A DNA stretch of 64,000 bases from Trinickia mobilis (lineage in GTDB: Bacteria; Pseudomonadota; Gammaproteobacteria; Burkholderiales; Burkholderiaceae): assembly GCF_017315705.1 (NCBI RefSeq), contig NZ_JAFLRF010000017.1, forward strand, positions 1 to 64,000, given 5' to 3'. A program made the position numbers and the translations under genes. The notes beneath the pieces were generated by a model, which was not told where the DNA came from, searched no databases, and was given only the letters and a program-made list of their open reading frames with translations. This document shows positions 58,401 through 64,000 of the stretch, in pieces (position 1 is the first letter of the stretch; each line of letters begins with the position of its first letter).

Positions 58401-58973
58401 TCAGGCGTGCGTCTTGTGCGACGACAATGCGGAAAAGCTCATGCGGCGCAGCGTGCCGTCCTTCTTGACCACGTGATGCCAGAGCGCTGCGCCGATATGC
58501 GCCGCGATCACGAGATAGAACACGCGGGCGATGAAGTCGTGCGTCGGCACGAGCAGTGCGACGAGTTCGGCGTTCCTTGCGACGAGCGCCGGGAACTCGA
58601 AGCCGAGCAGCGGCATCGGCACCCGCATGCCCTTGGCGTTGACGATCAGCCAGCCGATCAACGGTTCGGTGATCAGGAATACGTAGAGCATCAGGTGCAC
58701 CGCCTTCGCGGCGAAATCGGTCAGCGTGCTGCCGTTCGAGACGGCGGCGGGCTGCGGGCCGATCACGCGCGACAGGATGCGCGGCAGCATCAGGAACAGG
58801 ATCGCCATGCCGGTGCCGATATGCAGCACCATCATCGAGTACATCGTGACGTGACCTGCCTCGACGACGAAGTGACGCACTTCGCCCGAAAGCAGCGCGA
58901 CGAACATCAGGATCGCACCGAGCCAGTGGCACATCACCGACGCGGCGTTGTAACGCTTGATAGCGGGTTTCAT
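58401..58973 (-). CDS. Cytochrome b561
   Basis: A 190-residue membrane di-heme protein with four hydrophobic segments. Conserved ligand-type histidines are seen in SVMCHWLGAILMF, MMVLHIGTG, and FYLVIAAHIGAALWHHVVKK. Length and order fit bacterial b561 (CybB-like), which moves electrons between quinol and acceptors or superoxide. The start is ATG 58973. It is in the minus-strand row with the copper-type genes and may supply reducing power there, but this is inference. Confidence 0.92.
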   Translation of the reverse strand: MKPAIKRYNAASVMCHWLGAILMFVALLSGEVRHFVVEAGHVTMYSMMVLHIGTGMAILFLMLPRILSRVIGPQPAAVSNGSTLTDFAAKAVHLMLYVFLITEPLIGWLIVNAKGMRVPMPLLGFEFPALVARNAELVALLVPTHDFIARVFYLVIAAHIGAALWHHVVKKDGTLRRMSFSALSSHKTHA

Positions 58974-59019
58974 TGGAATAAATAATTCGGTTGAATACCC
59001 GCTATTTTCAAATCCGCAT

Positions 59020-59038
59020 CAATGATGGGCAATCATTG
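59020..59038. terminator. Hairpin after fimbrial operon 2
   Basis: CAATGAT-GGGCA-ATCATTG, a 7-bp stem with a 5-base loop, 40 bases beyond the last gene of operon 2 and before cytochrome b561. There is no long T-run, so its efficiency is uncertain. Confidence 0.4.
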
Positions 59039-59078
59039 TCAAGAGAATCAAAAGTCGTCGACGGATTTTCAATTCGCA

Positions 59079-60038
59079 CTACCGCATTTCGATCAAGACC
59101 GAGACCGTCGCGTTGGCGTCGCCAGGCGTGATGCGGCCGGACGTCTGAACATACTGCGCAGAGAGCGGAATGGCTACGATCCCTGCGTCGGGGTGGCCGA
59201 GACTGTTCCAGGTGTTCACCGGCATCGTTTTGCCGTCCTGCGAAGACAGGCGAACGCCGAGCCCGGTCGCCGGCGCGTCGCCGGTGACCTTGATGAACTC
59301 GGACGAGTCCGGAGCGGCCTCGCCGCTGAATTGGACGGAAAGAGGCGTGGACCCGCCTTCGCCGAACTGCGCGCAGGTGACGTGCAGGCTGAAATTGCGC
59401 GGCGTGGTCGCAGTGCCGATTCCGGTGAAGTCCGAGAGCGCCACGATGCCGAGATTGACATTCAACAGTTTCGAAGCTTCGGCTAACTTGCAGGCCACGC
59501 CGTCGAACCGGGTGTTGACGAAATGTTTTGCTCCGAACTCGTGCCCAATGAAATCGCCTGGGTGCCGCCATTCGACCTTGAATGCGCGACTGGTGATGTG
59601 GCCGGGGGTGATCGGTCCCGCCTTCACCAGTTCGGCCTTCATCGAAATGGAGATATCGACGCCGTCGCCGCGATGCGCTGCAAGATGCACGCTTGTGCCG
59701 GGGTTGATCACGTTGCCGTCGGCGTACAAGCGAATGCCCACGCCCGGCAGGCTCGTGCGACTCAAGTCGGTGCCGGGAATCGGGTCATTCGAGGAAAGGA
59801 AGATGTTTTTGGGGGCTGGCGATCCATCCCACCTCGGATTGCAGACGACTTTCAGCTTGAACTCTTTGGTGGCGAACACATGGCCGACCTGCTTGCCGTC
59901 ATCGTAAAGACTCCCGAATTCGATTGGCGTGTGGATGTCGCCGTCCCCCTCGCAGTGATCTGCGTGCGCCGCGTGGGACAGGCCGAACAGCGCGAGCGCC
60001 GGCAGTATTCGGAGCAGATTTCGATACCTGCGGTTCAT
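59079..60038 (-). CDS. Fimbrial adhesin, operon 2
   Basis: A 319-residue exported protein. ATG 60038 overlaps the usher stop (ATGA) and has AGGAG about nine bases upstream. Signal peptide ends AHAADHC-EGD-like (LALFGLSHAAHA). The N-terminal domain (about 25-185) carries two Cys pairs and binds an unknown receptor. The C-terminal pilin-like domain has IGTATTPRNFSLHVTCAQFG and a closing ANATVSVLIEMR. It takes the tip position, as does the crystallin-type adhesin in operon 1, although the two N-terminal domains differ. Confidence 0.85.
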   Translation of the reverse strand: MNRRYRNLLRILPALALFGLSHAAHADHCEGDGDIHTPIEFGSLYDDGKQVGHVFATKEFKLKVVCNPRWDGSPAPKNIFLSSNDPIPGTDLSRTSLPGVGIRLYADGNVINPGTSVHLAAHRGDGVDISISMKAELVKAGPITPGHITSRAFKVEWRHPGDFIGHEFGAKHFVNTRFDGVACKLAEASKLLNVNLGIVALSDFTGIGTATTPRNFSLHVTCAQFGEGGSTPLSVQFSGEAAPDSSEFIKVTGDAPATGLGVRLSSQDGKTMPVNTWNSLGHPDAGIVAIPLSAQYVQTSGRITPGDANATVSVLIEMR

Positions 60039-62725
60039 TGTGAAAGACTCCTGAAATTACGTTCGACGTCTCCGGCGAGACCCGGCGGAGCCTCGTCCGC
60101 TTCGCGGCGCGCGGCGCCGCAGACCACGTCCAGTTCCGGCAGATCGGAGGCTTCGGCGAGCGATGTCATATCGAACGACAACTGGCACGCCTCGCGCATC
60201 TGCTTGCCCCAGCGCACGGTCAGCGTGGCGGCGTCGCCCGCGCCGGTGACGAACCCCTGGCCGTCCGGGCCGACCATCCCGACCTCATGCCGGTCCGCGT
60301 CGAAAATGCGCGCGCCGAACGGCATCGGCTCGCCGGATTCGTTGCGGATATTCAGCAACAGACGGCCCTTCGCGATCTCGAACGGTGCGAGCACGACGGC
60401 GCCCCGGCGCGGCACGACGTCGACCGTGGCGGCCTTCACCGCCGCCTGCCGGTCGAGATCCTCGGTGCGCAGCGCGACGCGGTTCGCCCGGTAGGGCGTC
60501 GCGCTCGGCACGATCGCAAAGCCGCGCGAATCGGTTCGGACACCCGAATTCGATTCGATGCCGACTTGGCCGGCGCCCGGCGCGGCGACGAGCACGTTGG
60601 TCTCGCCGAGCGACTGCCCGAAGGTGACGCCGCGTCCGTGGACGATCACGCCGCCGGATGCATCGAGCGTGGTTTGCGAATAGTCGCGCGCCTGGTTATG
60701 GGCGACGCCGAATTCGCCGACCGAGGTCCGGTAGTTGACGCTCGCGTTGCCGCTCATGCCGCCGTTCGGCGACCGGTTGGTGTCGACGCTGTAGGAGAAC
60801 CGGTGATCGTCGAACACGGTGCCGAAGAGCCCGGCGTGTTGTTCCGTGCCGGCTTCGCCGCTGGTGATCGAGGCGTTCGCATAGGTGGTGCTGGACGCGC
60901 TGCCGCCGAGCGGGATCGAGACGCTGAACGAGGCCTGGCGGCTCGCCTTGCCGCCGGCCGGACGATCGGAGCTGAAATTCACGCGATACGGAATGCGCTT
61001 GAGCGAAGACGAGTAACCGAGCTGGATCACGCGGTCGTTGCCGGGGCGGCGCCAGTAGCTCTGCTGCGTGTAGCTCGCGTACATCGAGCCGTAGTGGCCG
61101 CCCTTGCCGAGCGCCTGGGTCACGGTGGCTTCGACCCGGCTGCGCGCGCCGTCGGTCGAGATTGCCGCGCCGATATCCGACGGGGTGGGAGAAACGACGT
61201 CGCGGAACGAGTGATAGCCCTTGGTCGAATAGCGGTATGCGGCGGTACGGAATTCCGTGCCGAGCGTGTCGAGCGCTTTCGCGTACATGACGCGCATCGA
61301 TTGGCCGCTTTCGGTGCCGCCGTCCGGGAGACGGGAGCGCGCATGCGTGACGTCGACCGACAGCGCGCCGAGCACCGCCATGTTCTTTGCGGCGCCGAGC
61401 GCGAGCGCGGTGTAGAGCGGCGAAGCGATCACGCCGCCGTACAGCGTGATCTCGTGGCCGACGCCGTAGGCCGCCGTGCCGGCGACGAACGATGCGTGCC
61501 GGGCGGCACCGGGAACGCGGGTGACGCCGGCCGTGAAATGGTATTTGAGCCCGTGCTCGCGCAGCAGCGTCGGGATGTTCGCGTACGGCTGCATGAACGA
61601 GCGTTTTTGTCCGTCCGCCTCGATGATCGTGACTTCCATGTCGCTGTTCGACGACGCGGGATACATGTCGTCGATCACGAACGGGCCGGGTGGAACGTAG
61701 GTGCTGTAGACGAGAAAGCCGTTCTGCCTGATTTCGACTTTTGCATGGCTTTGCGCAATGCCGCGCACGATCGGCGCGTAGCCGCGCAGGCTGTCGGGCT
61801 GCATCGCGTCGTCGGAGGAGAGCTGGACGCCGCGGAACGGCACGCTGTCGAACACGTCTCCCGGCATGAAGCTGTCGCCTACCGTCAGTTGGCTCTTCAG
61901 TGCGGTGATGTCGTGTTGCGCGTAGGCGCTCGGCATCTGCACATGCGTGCCGCTGTAGTCGCGGTTCAGCGACATGTCGCCACGAAACCGCCAGCCGCCG
62001 AGATTGAGGCCCGAGCGCAGCGATGCGTACCATTCGGCGCCGTTGCCGCGACTGCTCGAGACGTAGTTTTTCGAGGCGCTCAGGCGATAGTCGAACAACG
62101 CGGAATCGATGCCGCTGTTCCAGTGCGCCGGATCGATCGCGCCTTGCGCCGAGCGTTTCATCATCGCTTGCGGGATCGTGATGGCGACAGTCTGCGTCGC
62201 TGCGTCGACCCGCACCGAGAGATTCGGGCCGACGGCGTGCAGATCGATGCAGGCGGCGGCATCCTGGCCGGCGAGTTGCGGGAATGCCGACAGATTGGCG
62301 CCGAGTTCGTCGAGCAGCGCAGGCGTCAGACAGGGCAGGACATCGCCGCTCGCGGCGTCGGACTGGAAATTCAGCGTGTACTGGCTCGCCGTGCCGTCGT
62401 TCATGGTCACGCCGACGAGGTGTTCGCCCGGCGTCAGCACGTTGCCGTGCGCGAATGCGGCCAGATCGGCGGCGCTCGTTTCGCCGTCGCCGCCGAACGA
62501 CAGAAAGCGTGTGTTGAAGCGCGTGGCCGCGCCCTCAGCGGGCGCGGCGGCCTGCGGTTCGGCGGGCGTTTCGGGGGACATGCCGGCCATCTGCTCGACG
62601 TCCTGCGGCATGGCGTCCGGCAGCGCCATGGGCGGTTCCTGCGCGAACGCCGAGTGAGCGAATGCACAGAGCAGCCATGCCAGCAGTAAGCGCGCCGCGA
62701 GCGGCAGAACGTTGAAGGTCTTCAT
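60035..62725 (-). CDS. Fimbrial outer-membrane usher, operon 2
   Basis: An 896-residue FimD/PapC-type usher, intact. ATG 62725 begins the signal peptide (MKTFNVLPLAARLLLAWLLC); a longer open frame upstream is ignored. The Pro/Ala/Glu-rich segment after the signal is extra compared with most ushers. N-terminal domain (TRFNTRFLSFGGDGETSA), barrel (SYNGTHV-type strands, VYSTYVPPGPFVIDDMYPAS), plug and C-terminal domains (QLSFDMTSLAEASDLPELD) follow. It exports and polymerises the fimbria. It could in principle also serve operon 1, whose own usher is broken. Confidence 0.94.
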   Translation of the reverse strand: MKTFNVLPLAARLLLAWLLCAFAHSAFAQEPPMALPDAMPQDVEQMAGMSPETPAEPQAAAPAEGAATRFNTRFLSFGGDGETSAADLAAFAHGNVLTPGEHLVGVTMNDGTASQYTLNFQSDAASGDVLPCLTPALLDELGANLSAFPQLAGQDAAACIDLHAVGPNLSVRVDAATQTVAITIPQAMMKRSAQGAIDPAHWNSGIDSALFDYRLSASKNYVSSSRGNGAEWYASLRSGLNLGGWRFRGDMSLNRDYSGTHVQMPSAYAQHDITALKSQLTVGDSFMPGDVFDSVPFRGVQLSSDDAMQPDSLRGYAPIVRGIAQSHAKVEIRQNGFLVYSTYVPPGPFVIDDMYPASSNSDMEVTIIEADGQKRSFMQPYANIPTLLREHGLKYHFTAGVTRVPGAARHASFVAGTAAYGVGHEITLYGGVIASPLYTALALGAAKNMAVLGALSVDVTHARSRLPDGGTESGQSMRVMYAKALDTLGTEFRTAAYRYSTKGYHSFRDVVSPTPSDIGAAISTDGARSRVEATVTQALGKGGHYGSMYASYTQQSYWRRPGNDRVIQLGYSSSLKRIPYRVNFSSDRPAGGKASRQASFSVSIPLGGSASSTTYANASITSGEAGTEQHAGLFGTVFDDHRFSYSVDTNRSPNGGMSGNASVNYRTSVGEFGVAHNQARDYSQTTLDASGGVIVHGRGVTFGQSLGETNVLVAAPGAGQVGIESNSGVRTDSRGFAIVPSATPYRANRVALRTEDLDRQAAVKAATVDVVPRRGAVVLAPFEIAKGRLLLNIRNESGEPMPFGARIFDADRHEVGMVGPDGQGFVTGAGDAATLTVRWGKQMREACQLSFDMTSLAEASDLPELDVVCGAARREADEAPPGLAGDVERNFRSLSQ

Positions 62726-62742
62726 GATGGTCAATGCCGCGC

Positions 62743-62774
62743 CCCGCGCCGCCCGCGAAAAGCGGCGGCGCGGG
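62743..62774. other. Strong hairpin between chaperone and usher
   Basis: CCCGCGCCGCC (62743-62753) pairs with GGCGGCGCGGG (62764-62774), an 11-bp perfect GC stem with a 10-base loop, in the 160-base gap between chaperone and usher. No T-run follows. It may lower usher expression relative to pilin and chaperone or stabilise processed mRNA. Confidence 0.5.
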
Positions 62775-62885
62775 ACGCGATGCGACAGGCGCGTCCCGGC
62801 TCTTCGGAGACGCACCAGAAATGAAATCCGGGTGGGCGCGGAGCGCCCGCGTGTCAGGGCCTGTTATTGGCGTGAACGGGCCCTT

Positions 62886-63647
62886 CTAGAAGCGCGCCTG
62901 CGCCTCGGGGGCTTCGATCGTCGCGCCGAAGTCGTTGATCGTCTTGAAGCGCACCGGCACCGCGCCGGCATGGCCGGCCGGGGCATGCTTGAGCGGGAGC
63001 GACGCCTCGGCGAACGGCGCGACCGCTTCGATGTCGACGGCTTCCTTTGCGTCCCCCGCCTCGATGCTTGCGAAGGTCACGTAGTAGGGCGTCGGGTTCG
63101 TGACCGTCAGCGCCTTGCCGCCCTTGCCGCCGCCGTCCGTCACGCTCCACTGCAACTGCTTCGGCGCGTCGGCGGCCTTGCCCGGCAGATTGCCCGGACG
63201 ATAAAAGAGCTTGATGCGCGTATGCACCGCGATTTGCAGTACGTTCTTGCCGGCCGGCACTTCGGGGATCTCCCTGAAATTCAGGCGGAACATCGACTCG
63301 CGATCGGACGGCAGCGCATTGCGCGCCTGCATCACGCGCAGCAGATTTTCCTTGCCGGGATCGAGCCGCGAGAGCGGCGGGGTGAGCAGGAACGGCGCCT
63401 TGGTTTTACCCTTGGCGGGTCCCGCGTCGCTGCCGCTGCCGTCGCCGCCGTCGACCCAGGCCTGCACGACGAACGGCACCTGATCGACGTTCTTCACCGG
63501 CACGGACACCTCGCGCCGGCCCTCGTCGAAAATGACGCGCGTGGCGCCCACCACGACGCCCGCGCAGGCTTGCTGGGCGACCCCGATCGCCGCGCAGCAG
63601 AGCAGGGCGTTGAACGTGGTTTTCAGTCGGGCGTCGATGCGCGTCAT
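62886..63647 (-). CDS. Periplasmic fimbrial chaperone, operon 2
   Basis: A 253-residue PapD-type chaperone with a signal peptide ending QQACAG. Domain 1: VVVGATRVIFDEGRREVSVP, PFVVQAWVDGGD, FLLTPPLSRLDPGKENLLRV. The G1 donor strand region is KNVLQIAVHTRIKLFYRPGN. Domain 2 ends PVRFKTINDFGATIEAPEAQ. A short insertion (GDGSGSDAGPAKGKTKAP) after the first domain's strand is unusual. It follows the pilin by 69 bases and precedes the usher by 160. Confidence 0.93.
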   Translation of the reverse strand: MTRIDARLKTTFNALLCCAAIGVAQQACAGVVVGATRVIFDEGRREVSVPVKNVDQVPFVVQAWVDGGDGSGSDAGPAKGKTKAPFLLTPPLSRLDPGKENLLRVMQARNALPSDRESMFRLNFREIPEVPAGKNVLQIAVHTRIKLFYRPGNLPGKAADAPKQLQWSVTDGGGKGGKALTVTNPTPYYVTFASIEAGDAKEAVDIEAVAPFAEASLPLKHAPAGHAGAVPVRFKTINDFGATIEAPEAQARF

Positions 63648-63716
63648 GTCGGGTCCTTGCGATGATCGGAGCGTGAGCGAAGCGAGGGCCTTGCGTCCGG
63701 CCGGATGCGTGCGGTC

Positions 63717-64000
63717 TTAGCGATAGGTCAGCTGGAACTCGGCCTGAGCGTTGGCCTCGCCGGGCTCCACGTTCGGGGAAGTGGAGACGTAGCGCGCCTT
63801 GAACTCGAGGCTCGCTTTGCCCTCGCCGATCGCGTATTCCTTCGATTCGGAATTGATCGGCACATCCGTATTGGCGTCGTCGACGATCCGGATGCCGAGA
63901 CCCTTTGCATCGTCTCCCGCGTCCTGGCCGATCTTCAGCAGATCGGGTTGGTTCGCGTCGGCTGTGCCGTTCATCTTGACCTTGACACCTGCGAGGCCGG
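63717..64000 (-). CDS. Major fimbrial subunit, operon 2 (C-terminal part)
   Basis: The last 94 or so residues of a type 1 pilin; the start lies beyond the right edge of the window. Visible marks are MNGTADANQPDLLKIGQDAG, GLGIRIVDDANTDVPINS and the closing ANAQAEFQLTYR. It is expected to be the first gene of operon 2, followed by chaperone, usher and adhesin. Confidence 0.92.
   Translation of the reverse strand, partial: GLAGVKVKMNGTADANQPDLLKIGQDAGDDAKGLGIRIVDDANTDVPINSESKEYAIGEGKASLEFKARYVSTSPNVEPGEANAQAEFQLTYR

Noticed and set aside
60287-62689. Open frame of 800 codons opposite the operon 2 usher
   Set aside because: Antisense shadow of an intact usher; composition is not protein-like.

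Overview
The window is high-GC, densely packed proteobacterial DNA that looks like a Burkholderia sensu stricto chromosome. Pointers are several DUF4148-type small secreted proteins, an IrlR/IrlS-like heavy-metal two-component pair, a CGNR-type regulator, an orphan PAAR (type VI secretion) island and two chaperone-usher fimbrial operons. I cannot fix the species from this stretch. I see no tRNA, rRNA, insertion sequence or CRISPR array.

Layout. 0-2.2 kb: response regulator and histidine kinase of the CusRS/IrlRS type. 2.2-5.3 kb: a lower-GC island with a PAAR spike protein, a candidate effector with a His...Cys (permuted papain-like) arrangement, and three small membrane or exported proteins that could be immunity proteins. 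5.4-12 kb: a tripartite RND efflux operon on the minus strand, divergent from a DUF4148 gene; each side of the shared promoter has a CusR/CopR-like box. 12-20.8 kb: oxidoreductase, alpha/beta hydrolase, CGNR regulator, two more small secreted proteins, a cyclic-nucleotide-binding/thioredoxin-reductase-like fusion, a cyclopropane-synthase-like methyltransferase and a ClC channel with CBS domains. 20.9-28.4 kb: a LysR regulator and a divergent operon resembling the pipecolate/2-aminoadipate branch of lysine catabolism (HglS-like dioxygenase, D-2-hydroxyglutarate dehydrogenase-like protein, ALDH and FAD-oxidase remnants, aminotransferase, SDR). This operon is decaying: an in-frame TAG splits the dehydrogenase, and two neighbouring genes are reduced to one fused remnant. 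28.4-31.4 kb: cold-shock protein, small proteins, a LysR/SDR divergent pair.

31.7-64 kb is an adhesion and surface-interaction region. A FixJ/RcsB-type regulator and an RcsC/BvgS-type hybrid kinase precede an orphan PapD-like chaperone and a two-domain fimbrial adhesin. Then comes fimbrial operon 1 (minus strand: pilin, chaperone, usher, beta/gamma-crystallin-pilin fusion, minor pilin), whose usher is frameshifted. A secreted astacin-like metalloprotease and a GH18 chitinase follow; they share Ig-like modules. Next are a trimeric autotransporter adhesin, a zone of gene fragments, an HAF-repeat protein, a Met/His-rich outer-membrane protein with a DUF2946 protein (possibly copper-linked), cytochrome b561, and fimbrial operon 2 (minus strand: pilin, chaperone, usher, adhesin), which looks intact but runs off the right edge.

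The window suggests a strain with a rich adhesion and chitin/protein-degrading surface repertoire under phosphorelay control. Several accessory genes carry fresh-looking lesions (two TAG codons, one usher frameshift, one double deletion).
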